DNA of 64,000 bases from Piper betle (Eukaryota > Streptophyta > Magnoliopsida > Piperales > Piperaceae). Below the pieces are notes generated by a model that made no database searches, had not been told where the DNA came from, and saw only the letters and a list, made by a program, of their open reading frames with translations. The stretch is from assembly GCA_033002965.1 (NCBI GenBank), contig JAURVB010004762.1, positions 1 to 64,000 of the forward strand, written 5' to 3'. Below, in pieces: positions 1 to 11,343 of this stretch. Every line of letters begins with the position of its first letter. Position 1 is the first letter of the stretch. The position numbers were made by a program, and so were the translations under genes.

Positions 1-2040
1 ACGACCTAAAACTAATTCTACGATCCATTATATGTAAAAATAATAAAAAAAATCACTGGCATACTCTCATATATTCTGATAACTCATTCTGTTCTGCTGT
101 GTTCATGACGTTATCATCATATACTTGGGTGCGCATGACCCTCATAGCTCATACACGCGACCGGCGTCGGCTCGGTACACGTGTCCTGAAACTGACTCAA
201 TTCAAAAAAATAACGGTCGACTCGACCGGTTCTGAATATAAAACCCTAACTCGAATCGTGGGTTTTACATTGGAAGTCGTGAGTGCAATCTGATACTCAT
301 TTGTTTTAACTAAATAGTCAATTTTTTTGACTTTTTGTTATCATACAAATGTTTGGTGTTTAATATAGTTATGTGTGATTACATTTTTTTCTATAAAATT
401 TAATGTAGTGACTTCTTGAATTCTACACATATTATTTTATATAAAGGAGAATTACGTTGATAATAATAAAACATCAATTTGATAGTTTATGGGTACATTT
501 GGTTCATAAATGGAAGCCTTTAGAAAAGTTTCATTCACATTAGGATCATGTGTTATAGTTGCAGATTCGCAATTTCAGGTTTGTATAATTATTTAAAATG
601 TTATATATTCTTATTTGGGAGCTAATTTAATTATTTAAAATGTTATATATATTTATTTGGGAGCCTTGATTGGCCTGAACCATATTCGATCACCATGCAC
701 TGAGATCACCATGCCCCGAGCATAATCGAGGTCAAAGAATTGACTCAGTATAACACAGGGTAGTGCGTTTAAACTTCTTGAATATTAAATACATGCCCCC
801 ATGCTGAAAGAGGTAACATGATGCAATGGGGCAAGATGACTCATTATATATTTGTGATATCGAGAAGGTAAGTCAATGACAAATATGACTCATTATATAT
901 TTGTGATATCGAGAGGGTAAGTAAATGATTACAGGTCGTAGGGCGTGTAATGTGTATGTTCATATTTGGATGGGCGGCCACCCTCCCGGCATAATAAGAG
1001 CTCAGTGTATACTCATAATCACTAAATGACCCAAATTCAGATATTTTAAAATATATTAACTTGTTTCTTGTAATTAAATAACTTAATATTCTTATTACTA
1101 ATGCTGAATTACCTCCGCATGTGTGAGTATAAAAGGATGGGTAAAGTTGGGATAATTAGAGGATGGGTAAAGTCGGGACAACTGGAAGATTTTGTTATTT
1201 GACATTTGATATTTCTGATTTATTATTATACTTCTAGATTATTTGCATAGTAGTGGGATTTTGGTTCGGTTCATGGGGCTTCGATTATTTCGAGCATTTG
1301 TTATATTAAATTTTATGTCACAATATTATTTAAAATTTTAAAAATGAATAAAAAATTAATTTATAAGACAACTAATTTTATATAGTAACATTTGACTCGT
1401 AATTCGAAACTGACACATGATTGTGAAGAAAAAAATAGTCATTGTCAGCAAGGTTAATGACTTCAAAAGTGGGCAAAAGGTGTTTAGCTGGCCATTGCAT
1501 GCCAAGGATGCACTAATTGAAACACCATTTATTTGTGAGTGCGTATAATACTTAAAATAATCACTTATATACTTATGATTTACAATCTTGTAGAATGTTA
1601 TATATAATAAGAATAATAAGACCTTCAAACCAAACTCTAACTATGAGCACTTAGGCTGATGGAGGACGTTGGTGACAAATAGACACGAATGCGAGGATGA
1701 GGTCAATGATAACAAAAGAATACAAGAAAAAATCATTAGAATGAGAGAAGGTCATTAGAGGTTGAATTGGGTAATGATATGAATTATGAAGAGCAGGTGA
1801 TCGATCTATGTTATTTATTGGTTATGATTTTGATTACTATGACAACATGATTAAAATTTCATAAGATTATTTGATGACACGGTATATTTATGCATTGAGG
1901 TCAAGCGGTAAAATTAATCACGCTAAATAATAAAATTTATCATCCATCGAAAAGGGCAATTTGAAAAATATAAAAAAAGACTAAATATTTGTCCGTCGTC
2001 TCTTTATAGGTCTTGTATAAGTTGTTGAACTCAATCGGCG
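1..2040. other. AT-rich intergenic DNA with an LTR-like fragment and short tandem duplications
   Basis: I see no gene here. Positions about 190-275 hold a block with ACGGTCGACTCGACC followed by ATAAAACCCTAACTCG and a GGGTTTT tail. It resembles a block at 47885-47965 and looks like the promoter end of an LTR. Two short tandem duplications follow: one at 586-664 (unit about 42 bp, containing TATTTAAAATGTTATATA) and one at 838-923 (unit 49 bp, starting GACTCATTATATATTTGTG). The small open frames are short and have no recognisable domain. Confidence 0.5.
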
Positions 2041-2367
2041 GCATAAGTAAAGCCGGTTCTTACACACGTAATGAAGATGATCAAACCACTAAAATGAAGA
2101 TGAAGAATTAGCTCTTCTTCACACCAAGAATTCCGAGCGAATTAACACCCGTTTTTGCTCGTAGCTGGTGCACTTTCCATGCGTTCCCCTACTCACACCA
2201 TTCAAACTCTCCATCCTCTCCTTCCCTCTCAACCTCCACCTCCACCCCCTTCCCTATATTACTAGAACTCTTCAATGACCTTCAATCCAGTGAACCAATA
2301 TTACCCATTACTTCATAATACAAGAAAATAGTTCAGATCATCGAGCTCTAGCAGCTGATCAATATCC
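2041..2367 (+). promoter_or_regulatory. Upstream region of the thaumatin-like gene
   Basis: The 330 bases before the ATG include a CT-rich stretch (2200-2255) and a TATA-like CCCTATATTACTAG near 2251-2265, a plausible core promoter about 100 bases from the start codon. This is inference from composition and spacing only. Confidence 0.3.
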
Positions 2368-3152
2368 ATGGCAGCTTCTCCATTTAAGAAATGTGGTAGC
2401 AGCGATTATACGATATTATTATCTCTACATGATCTAATATTTCCGTTAATTGCCTTGTTCATCGTCCAAGCGGCCCGTGCCAGTACCCAGTTGAACGTCA
2501 CCCTCACGGTTGTGAACAACTGCCCCTTCGAAATCTGGCCTGTCCTCCAACCCCCTTCGGTTTCTATGACGGCTTCGGCCAGGTCGAAACACTCGGTCAC
2601 TACTCCGTCCCTCTCCCCACCACCGGCTGGTCCGGCCGAGTCTGGGCGCGCACCGGCTGCGACGCCGACCCCCGCGGCGGCCTCTACTGCGCCACCGGCG
2701 ACTGCGGCACCCACGGTTTCATATGCGACGGCAATGGCCCCGAGATCCCTGTCACCCTCGCCCAGTTCGCCGTCGGGGTGGAGACGGCGGCGTACTCGGT
2801 GAGCGTGGTGGACGGCTTCAACCTGCCCATGACGGTGACGCCGCACGAGGGGACGGGGTGGTGCCCAGTGGTGGGGTGCAGGGCGCAGTTACTGTCGTCG
2901 TGCCCGGCGGCGTTGAGGAAGGTGGACGCTAATGGGACGGTGATCGGGTGCATGAGTGGGTGCGGGGCGATGGGTACCGACCAGCTTTGCTGCCGGGGGA
3001 ACTATAGTACCCCGCGGGCTTGCGCCTCGTCGGAGTACTCGAGGTTCTTCAAGGAGGCGTGTCCGGCGACGGTGACATACGCCAGCGACACTTCCTCGCT
3101 TGCTCCGGACTGTGCTGCACCTAGGGAGCTCAAGATCATATTCTGTCACTGA
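2368..3152 (+). CDS. Thaumatin-like protein (PR-5 family), one frameshift
   Basis: This is a secreted thaumatin-like protein of the PR-5 family; many members are antifungal or bind glucans in the apoplast. The start is the ATG at 2368. A hydrophobic signal segment (LIFPLIALFIVQAARA) ends near residue 38, and the mature protein begins near STQLNVTLTVVNNCPF. The frame breaks at the C5 run 2551-2555. Continuing in the next frame gives the family core: WSGRVWARTGC, the CATGDC signature, VVDGFNLPM, CMSGC and a C-terminal FCH. Across the break I count 16 cysteines, the full thaumatin set of eight disulphides. Nothing else is damaged, so a missing C in the assembly is as likely as a real mutation. 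It is a single exon and much richer in GC than its flanks. Family assignment is firm; whether the gene is functional is open. Confidence 0.85.
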
Positions 3153-4130
3153 TTATATATGGACACTTGCTAGTGGCAACGCTGTCTCGGTGGCTTTGTC
3201 GTGGGAAGTTGAAAATATATAAAACTATAAAATAAGATAAATAAATGAAATAAAGCCACACTTTGAATGGATATTGGAAATGGTGTTGATGAATGTATGC
3301 AGAGTTCAGAGGAAGTTGAATACTACAAAATGATGGTACTATATATGCACAGGTGGAGTGATTTAGCAAGGAGCAAGCCCGGCATTCGCTGCACCTTTAT
3401 AATGCCAGCCCATCTCCCACTCATGCACCTTTATAAATATGTGTGTGTTAAGGTCAAATCGTCTTCCTCACTTTGATGGCACACAGCTCAGAAAAACTAT
3501 TTCCCGGCCCCCGGCGGTCGGCCCCTTCCGTTCGCTCAAGTATTTTGTTTTAAGCGCCATTTTTTTGCTGGTGAAACCTGAAGGTTAGGTACTCAAGTCG
3601 AATACATAGCAGAATGACTCTTATCGGTATTGTAGTCAATTTTTGTAAAAGTTTTGGCTCCTCCCAGGAGTGAGGCAGATAGAAGCGAATGTACTTCTCC
3701 ACCGTTTGATTCTTAGGATGATTAACGATAAAGACATTTAGAATAGATTTTTTTCAACAACCAATTGATAGAATTAAATTAGATTACGGTGAGAAAAGCT
3801 AGGAAACAAGGACATATTTTTACCCAAAAAGCCAAGGAACCAAACAAGTCTTTGGGGCAGCATAAGCCAAGAGGCATGCTATTCCTAACGAAAAATAATT
3901 TTAATGTTAGGTGTAAGACTCAATTAGGAGTAAAATAAACATAGATTAATGTACCTATTTATTGAGCTAGAAGACTCAATAAAGAATAAAATAAGTACAG
4001 ATTAAAATATCTACTTATTATTGAAATAACAACACTATTATAAATATATTTAATAAATGTGTGATTTAGTGAAAGTTGAGTGAGATTTACAACAATATTA
4101 GATCTTGCAGCAGATTTTTCACTCATTCAT
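3153..4130. other. Intergenic region, no gene seen
   Basis: This holds the probable 3' untranslated region of the thaumatin-like gene, then AT-rich DNA without a recognisable frame. At 3905-4040 a sentence-like repeat (AGACTCAATTAGGAGTAAAATAA and a variant) occurs twice. Confidence 0.4.
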
Positions 4131-4160
4131 AATTGTGTTGAGATTTTAACACTCAAAATC

Positions 4161-4963
4161 TGTAAGGCTTATGTTGAGTACTTTGACAAGGCAAATTAAT
4201 AAAAAAATAAAATATAACAGATATACTTTAATTTAACGTGAAACCTTCAAAATATGAAGAAAAATTACAAATTATCCACTATAATAAATAATAGGCATGT
4301 ACATCTTCAATAGTACACAATAAACTTTTGGCATACAACAAGATTTTCACCAAACAATAATGGAATACAAGGAATAAAAGAACATTTTCTCCTTCTCCTT
4401 TTTGCATCAAATAAACCTAAAACATCATCTTCATCGTCTAAATTAGCCGGAACTTCTCTTATCATCATTTAGCAATGTTTTTTATCAGTCAGAACTCATA
4501 TAATCTCCAACTAGATAACAAACTTTATTTAGAAAGGCTCATAACTAACAAGAGGATAGCAAACTCTAATTGGATAGACTCATGCTTTGTGAGGAAAAAC
4601 TATCCCTTCTCTAAAAAAGAGAATGAAAGACTTGTAAAACTTTAGAGTGAAATACACAATGATACATTCAATTAGTTACTTTCATTCATATATAACTACA
4701 TAATTATAGATAATGGATGCAAAATATGAAATACACGAGATACACGGCCAACCCCTTAAATACAAAGAGCCAATATCAACATTAGAACTCTTACCAATGA
4801 ATCTCTTCTTTATCTTCCATAATTCTTTTTTTTGAATTCCCTGTACTTCTTGGAGTAACTCTAAATCTTCGTAGTTTCCAACGTAGTATATTTTGTCATA
4901 TTCATTGTATAATATGTAGTTGTATATTTTGTCATATTCATTGTATAATGAATGATTCTAACA
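4161..4963 (-). repeat. Left (3') LTR of the short LTR element
   Basis: It starts near TGTAAGGCTTATG and ends CTAACA, matching TGTTAGGACTTAAG of the partner at 5419. Shared blocks include CACTATAATAAATAAT, GGCATACAACAAG, AACTACATAATTATA and AAGAGCCAA. A 36-bp tandem duplication (GTATATTTTGTCATATTCAT) lies at 4887-4950. The left boundary is approximate, because the first 60 bases match poorly. Confidence 0.55.
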
Positions 4964-5418
4964 ATTATCCCCTCCCTAATCATAGGAACACATTATAGTT
5001 GGTTTTAGCATCCATCACATGAAAATGGAAATGAGATATAACTATTACAATCTCTCATTCTCGACTCATGTGGAAACTCTTTAAAAATTTTCGACACTAC
5101 ACTACTCGTCGAACATTTGTTAAATTTGATGCATTATTATCCACTGCTTGTCGATCGTCATCACATGAAGTGGGAAATATTTCAACACATCACCCCTTCT
5201 CGACTCATGTAGAATGCTCTCTATCTCCCCTGATGGGAACTTCTAACATATCTCCCCACTTCTAGCATATCTCCTTTATATATAAGGAACACCCTTCACT
5301 GGCACCATCAAATAGTCATCTTGAAAAATATCAACGATATTGAACAAACCGAGTTCTTTCATGGTTTGTTTGACGAGGCCATGAATCACAACTCAATGCA
5401 CCAAACTCTAATACCATT

Positions 5419-6160
5419 TGTTAGGACTTAAGCATAAAAAATTTCTAATCTTCATATTGTGTGTTTTGATAAGACAAATCAAAAATGATAAAAGATATAA
5501 TATATACACAAATTTAACATGGAACCCTCAACATATAAAGAAAAATCACAAACCTTCAACTATAATAAATAATGGGTACACATATTTTTATCAAGAGTAT
5601 ACAACAAACTCTCGGCATACAACAAGTTCTTCAACAAATATTGGTAAAATATAAAGAATAAGAAAACTCTCTCCTTTCATCAGACTTTGAACATCATTTC
5701 ATGCACATGAAACTTGGATTAGAGGGAGCTTGTCTCATCATTTTCTGACAATATTTTTCATCCGGCAAAAATCACATAATCTACAACTAGATAACAAATT
5801 CTAATTAAGAAGACCATAATTTCCAACCAAAAACAAACTTTAAATAAGTAAACTCATACCTTGTGCACAAAAACTCTCCCTCCTTTTAAAGGAGGGGAAA
5901 AGACTCTAAATCTTCGTATTGTAACACATAATGATACTCACTTAAATTATTTTTTACTCATATACAACTACGTAATTATATATAATAGATATTACGATCA
6001 ACCTACTAAATACGAAGAGCCAACATTAAATATTTTTCTTTGAACTTTAAAATTTTTACCAATAAACCTTTTTACTTCTTCTAAAATTTTCCCGAGGATA
6101 ACTTTAATTTTTTACGACTTACCATATAATTATACACTTTGTTACATTCACTGTATGACG
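5419..6160 (-). repeat. Right (5') LTR of the short LTR element
   Basis: It begins TGTTAGGACTTAAGC directly after the primer-binding-site-like sequence and fades out near CATTCACTGTATGA. The small open frames inside it have no domain and are not genes. Confidence 0.55.
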
Positions 6161-6857
6161 AGACCTCCGACGAATTGTTTTCGCTTGTCTTTGTGCAAGG
6201 GAAGCTTTAGCCATCCCTTTCACATTCCCCTACCATGTGACACCCCCTTCTCGCTTAGAACTGGTTGCCATCGTCTCGACCATACTTTATTATTATGCAA
6301 ATACTTAGCTTTTCCTCTCCTCTTTCTTTCCTTCTTCTTCTCTCATGTCGCTGCAACTATCATTCCCATCCACTCTGGTAACTCCTCAACTGGTCTTCTT
6401 TCCATTGTTTTTAAGTGTTTCTGTATACTGTTTTTGGTGGTTGGCCTTCAACTCATCTGTGTTGGGTCATTTTCCAATTCTGCTAACCTGCAAAACTAGG
6501 TGGGTCGTCGTATGCGCTTGGAGAGTACTTTGTTTTTGAATCAGCTTGGCAATTGGTCTGCTCAACAGTGGTCTCTGCAGACATGTTCTCAATTTTGAGG
6601 TTAGTGAAGCTTATTATTGAATTTGGAGACAGAGGCTAGTCTAAGAAGTTCTGCCTTGCAACAGGTGGAAGGTTAGAGATATCAGAAAGTTGGTTTACAA
6701 TTTGAGCAACGAAGTCTGATACTACTGGTGCCAGTAAGAGCCATATGCTTAGTGAACTGGGTGTTTGATTTTGTAAAGAAGACTCTTCACAGATTCTTCT
6801 GGTTGTTGAGCTGGATTTTTTGCTTTGCTTTGGAATGTGATTGTGTTTGTGAGAAAA
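6161..6857 (+). promoter_or_regulatory. Upstream region / probable 5' UTR of the membrane-protein gene
   Basis: A pyrimidine-rich stretch (6300-6360, TTTCCTCTCCTCTTTC) is followed by gene-like, less AT-rich sequence up to the ATG at 6858. The several short upstream ATG frames look like leader sequence, possibly with an intron. The retrotransposon LTR ends right at its left edge, so the element may have replaced or supplied promoter sequence. Confidence 0.3.
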
Positions 6858-7792
6858 ATGAAATCTCTGAGCAGATTGGGCATTGGGCTGAGTTTGGTTT
6901 TTGGCTGCCTCTTTTTGGCACTAGTTGCAGAGCTCTACTACTTGTTATGGTGGAAGAAGAGGATCATCAATAGGGAGATTGAGGATGACTACAGCAGTTC
7001 CTCAAGGGAACTCTTCTACCTTCTCTGCTGGAAGAAGCCTACATCATTGAGCTCTAGAGCTTTAAACCCCCACACCACTGGTAGGACATCAGAAATCCGA
7101 GGTAGGGACTCAGAAGACCAGCTCCACTTGCATTCTCGCTCTGGAATGGACTACTTGATCAAACCTATGGGAGAGGAAAGCATAGAGACTGAGCTCATGA
7201 GGTTGCATAACCTCTCTGGACCTCCAAGATTTCTTTTCACCATTAAAGAGGAAACCAAGGAAGATTTGGAATCTGATGATGGTAGATCCAGAGGAGACAC
7301 CAAGAGCAGTAAAGGGTCTAGAAGTAGAAGCTTGACTGATCTTTTCTCTGCAGAGACCCCATATCTCACCCCCTCTCTTCACCGCCCTTCGTGACCCCTC
7401 CCCTGACTCCCATCAACCGTTACAACCACCATGGATTCAACCCTCTCTTTGAATCCACGACAGAGGCTGTGGTAAATAAAGCTTTATCTTCACCACCTCC
7501 AAAGTTCAAGTTTTTACAAGATGCTGAGGAGAAGCTGCAAAGAAAGCTTCTCATGGAGAGCTCTGTTACGGCTAACCCTTCACCTGGTCCTCCAGTCATC
7601 ACCAGTTCCTCACTGGCCTCGGATGGAGATGGGTCGTTCATCACCATCGTCATAGATAAAAGCAAGGAAAAGGATCACCACCATTCGAGTTCTTCTCAGG
7701 TACTTCCTCTATCCTCCTCACCCATTAATGTAACCCCACCAAGCAAAAAGATCTACTGTGACGTTCAGCTGCAGTACAAAACAAGGCAATAG
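6858..7792 (+). CDS. Plant-specific single-pass membrane protein of unknown function, one frameshift
   Basis: I recognise this as a conserved but uncharacterised plant membrane protein and cannot give it a role. The chosen start, MKSLSRLGIGLSLVFGC, puts one strong transmembrane segment at residues 7-27, ending in AELYYLLWWKKR, with a long soluble tail behind it. The tail holds conserved motifs: REIEDDYSSSSRELFYLLCWKK, ELMRLHNLSGPPRFLFTI, KEETKEDLESDDG and SLTDLF. The frame stops at 7394, but conserved sequence (TPPLTPINRY, GFNPLFES, PPPKFKFLQDAEEKL, FITIVI) continues to 7792 in another frame. One extra C in the C5 run 7369-7373 would join the two parts. This may be an assembly error or an early pseudogene. 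An in-frame ATG further upstream (6825) is less likely because it would precede the membrane segment with unrelated residues. Confidence 0.75.
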
Positions 7793-8404
7793 AACTGATA
7801 ATTGTTGTAGACATTTCCTCACAAATATTTTTTTAGAAGGGATTGGAATGTGTTTAAACTACTATATTGTTTCCAATCCTCTTTGCTCTAGGTGGTGTAA
7901 TTTCTCCTTTGCCAACTCTTGTTAATTTGAAGTCATTTTCTTGGTGGCGTAATTACTTCTCCCTCCGTGCTTGACTGATCATTCTTGTGGTGGGTGCATG
8001 GAAATGCCTTTCCATGTTCAAATGGGCATTGTTTGATTTTCTTAGTACTCTCTTCCATGTTCTCTTCTCTTGTTTCTCCCCTTCTCTATCCCCCCTCGTC
8101 ACCGCTCTTATCATTAGTCAATTGAAAAGGATAGAGGTATGATAACATTTCATTGGAATTGCAAGGTGGCTAGATGATCGGTGTTCAAAATCCTGCTTTT
8201 GCAGTGGTCTGACTGTGTTGTGTCTCATGTATATCATGCTTGTCGGACGGATATTTGTTTGCATCCGGTCAATGGGCGAGACGGCCAGGGAGAACTACAT
8301 TTCTGATTATCGTAGTTTTATTTTTTTGATTGGTGGGGTGTGTGATACTTGTAAGCACGTAAGACCCGAGAGTTTTAGACTCGTGAGTCTATCCTATGTT
8401 TTTT

Positions 8405-8540
8405 AGGCCATGGCTTGGCTGGGGAAACCGCTGCCACTTTCCACTTCGTCTTCAAGTACCTCAGCCGTGCCCTGTCTGTTCCAATTCGTGCCCGTTTCAC
8501 TGCTGGAGAACTGGTGAAGTACTGCATGAAAGGTGCTTGA
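8405..8540 (+). other. Possible orphan exon or gene fragment
   Basis: After a splice-acceptor-like CCTATGTTTTTTAG, an open frame reads GHGLAGETAATFHFVFKYLS and then a basic stretch to a TGA at 8538-8540. Composition is coding-like compared with its surroundings. I do not recognise the family and cannot find matching upstream exons, so it may be a gene fragment or chance. Confidence 0.2.
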
Positions 8541-9428
8541 TAGGCTAGCTTTTGGTGACAAAACATTTGTTAATGAGACGAGACGAGATGGTTTTGGGCT
8601 CTCCTTCTAAAAACGTGAAAAGAAGTGTTGAGAAGATGTAATGGGAATCACGTCCATGAGAGGGGTAAAGTGACCGAAAGCGCATCATCCTTGCATTTTA
8701 AAGGTTGGAGATGATGGCAACCTGAGAAAAACATTGTTGGTCTGAGTGGTCTCTTTTGGGTTTTAAAAAGAAAAAAGAAAAAGAAAATCGATTAACCCAT
8801 ACGGCGAAACTGTTAGTCGTTGAATGGTGACAGATGAATGGAGTAGAAACTTTCAAATGAAGGACCAAGATCTATGAAGAGGTAGCTGGTGAGGTTGTTG
8901 GAGTGTGTTTCCACCCACTTTTACCAAAATTTGGTCCCAGATTTCAAACTTGTGGAATATGGATGGAGTTTAAATATCTTTCCCTCGTGGATGGGATGAA
9001 GTAGGCTGGTGCGCAAATGCTGGCTGCCGCTTTTCATGGCCCCATTTGATTGGTATGTAATGAATGTGTATGGTTTGCTTCACCGTTGAATAGTGAAAGA
9101 CAGAGATCAAGGGCGACATTATAGAAGCAAACTCATTGGATGCCGCTCTTGTCTTTGTTGGAAGTTTATGATGCTGGGTCCGGTTCTTAATGTTGTGCAT
9201 CTGGTGTATACTAAATGAGTCCAGGCCATCTCGAACTGGTTTGCTTGCCCTCTAAAGGTATCTAATTTGCCTGTTCATGTGACTAATTGGCGACATTGAT
9301 ATGGTCATGGTGTCATCATCATGTTTGTGGAAGGAAACCAATGTTTGAAAAAAGGCCAAGTGATGTTATTTATTTGTTTTTCCACGCAAACTGCCATTAT
9401 TTCCAACCATGCAATGCAGCGCACTCGC

Positions 9429-9456
9429 TCAAAAAATAAAATAAAATAAAATAAAA
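9429..9456. repeat. (AAAAT)n microsatellite
   Basis: About five copies of AAAAT. Confidence 0.85.
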
Positions 9457-10570
9457 CACCGTACGCTTTCTGAACCACAATCCAACCACAAATGATGGTG
9501 CTTGATTGTTTTCAATTGATGTGCAACCATGGCCCACGTGGGTTTCCGATCACAAGCCCAGTGATTATGCCAAAAAAACATGAGTAAGAGGTTAAGTTTT
9601 TCCCTAAATTATTTGTTTAAATTTTTTCGAAATTGGTCAATTAAACGTGTGATTAACGATGACTTTTTTTAGATAATTTTATTATATTAAAAATGACTTT
9701 TAGGCAATTTTATTATGTTCTTTTTATAAAAAGCTAATTTAAAATAATTAAAGGCATGCTTAAAACACTTATTATAAATAAATAATAATTTTAATATATG
9801 ACTGTGCTCGTAAAGATGTATAGATATAAGTAATTAAAAGTTGTTCTAGCTCGAATTTTATTTTATAAATCAGCTCTAAAGCCTTAACTAATGGTTAGAC
9901 CAAAAAGCGAGCCAAACAAAATTGGGCTGAACCTACCACGCTTGTGTTCGAAATCGGGCCGGGGTTTAAAATCACCCAGCTTAATGGTTGCTTTTGCACT
10001 TTCAATGGTTAATTCTCGGGCTATTAAAATTATTCACCATTTTAAAATTTTTTACTGTAATCAAATTAGTAATCAAGTTTATAAGATTTTGTGTATAATA
10101 AAGTTTTCATTATTTTAGTGTTCGTTAAATACATGGTTAAATTTTTATCATTTTATAAATTATAAGTCCAATAATATTAAGTTGGTTAAAATTACACCTA
10201 TCTAAAATCTATAAAATGTTCTAATTATCCAAACTATAATAATCTATCATTATAAGTTAGAAAATAAAAAATAATAAATTTAAATTAAGTAAATTCATCC
10301 AAATAATATTTTAAAAATTAAAAAAATTATAATTAAATATAAAGTAATTAAATAATATTTAGTCAAATCAACAAATAAGTTAAAGTAAAAACTTCTATTG
10401 TTATTATTTATATTTAAAAATAAATTGATAAAAATAACTGAATTTTTTTATTTCTTATCATATAGTAAATAAATTCTTTATTATTTATGTTCCATTTACT
10501 TTAAATTAGAACAATCCGTAAAAAATCGAATAACCATTTATAACCTTGGATTTTGGCACTCGAACCCGGC

Positions 10571-11343
10571 CCATGTCCTAAATGCAACTAACCCGATCTC
10601 GGGTTTCCTTAATACACCTCCATCTCGCCCGCCGGCCGACCTCGCCGCCGTCGGTCTGACTCCGCCGTCCCCGGGAAACCTTAAACTCGCCGCCGCCGAT
10701 CAACCCAGGTTCGCCCTTCTTGAATCGCATCCTCTTCTCACATACCCTGTCCTTCCACAAGCAGGTGTCAAACGCCTATTTCTTTACCCTCTCTTTTTGT
10801 TTCTTAGGAATTTTCACATTTTTTGTTTTGAGGATGCTGTTGGGGTTAGATCTACTTGAAGATGATTCTTTTGTATGAAGTGTTAGCTGCTTTATCTCTG
10901 CTTTTGGCTTATAATTGCTGGCAATGGCTTGTAAAACATACAATTGAAAACTTAGTTTGATGCATACATAGTTTTTTTTTTAGATTTATTATACATGAGA
11001 CTGGTTACAACTCCGCCCCAAGCGCGGATAAAGAAGGATGGTTCTTGTCAGGAAGGGCACCCTGTAATTAAAACTTTTGTCATTTGTCATCACATGGATC
11101 CTACATTAGGATCCTATGTCCCCAACCTCATTTTGGGAGAAGGTAGAAGAAAATGAAGAAAAAGAGAACAAGTGGCTGATTTTTTCCTCATTTGTTTTGG
11201 ACGTAGGTGATCAGCGTGCAATGTCGCATGTTATGTGGAATGATATGGGTTATGAATCAAACAAAGTAACCAGTTTCCGTGGAACCTTATGATAGAATCA
11301 ATCCTTTGGTGACAAATTTGTGAATCCCCACTTCCATCTCAAA
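10571..11343 (+). promoter_or_regulatory. Probable promoter and 5' UTR of the AP-3 mu gene
   Basis: A GC-rich island (10620-10700, rich in GCCGCC) stands out from AT-rich DNA and fits the transcription start area of a housekeeping gene. A donor-like CAAGCAG|GTGTCA near 10761 suggests a 5' UTR intron ending before the ATG at 11344. No TATA box is obvious. Confidence 0.35.

Larger units (their letters stand above)
4161..6160 (-). mobile_element. Short non-autonomous LTR retrotransposon (TRIM/LARD-like)
   Basis: Two related long direct repeats (about 4161-4963 and 5419-6160) flank only about 455 bp of internal DNA with no gag or pol. The left copy ends CTAACA and is followed by ATTATCCCCTCCCTAA, which reads on the minus strand as a polypurine tract next to TGTTAG. 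Just before the right copy, at about 5406-5416, the minus strand reads TGGTATTAGAG, close to the TGGTATCAGAG primer site for initiator tRNA-Met. LTR, PPT and PBS are therefore in consistent order for a minus-strand element. The two LTRs are clearly diverged and the last bases of the right one are missing or unrecognisable. I did not find a target duplication. The element ends about 700 bp upstream of the next gene's start codon. Confidence 0.65.
7793..10570. other. Intergenic region, mostly featureless
   Basis: The first few hundred bases are probably the 3' UTR of the membrane-protein gene. A short exon-like open stretch lies at 8405-8540 (listed separately). Position 9429-9456 is an (AAAAT)n microsatellite. 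From about 9590 to 10550 the sequence is very AT-rich with no recognisable gene. Confidence 0.4.

Noticed and set aside
2406..2846. Minus-strand open frame over the thaumatin-like gene
   Set aside because: It is a shadow of the GC-rich coding strand; the plus strand shows the real family motifs.
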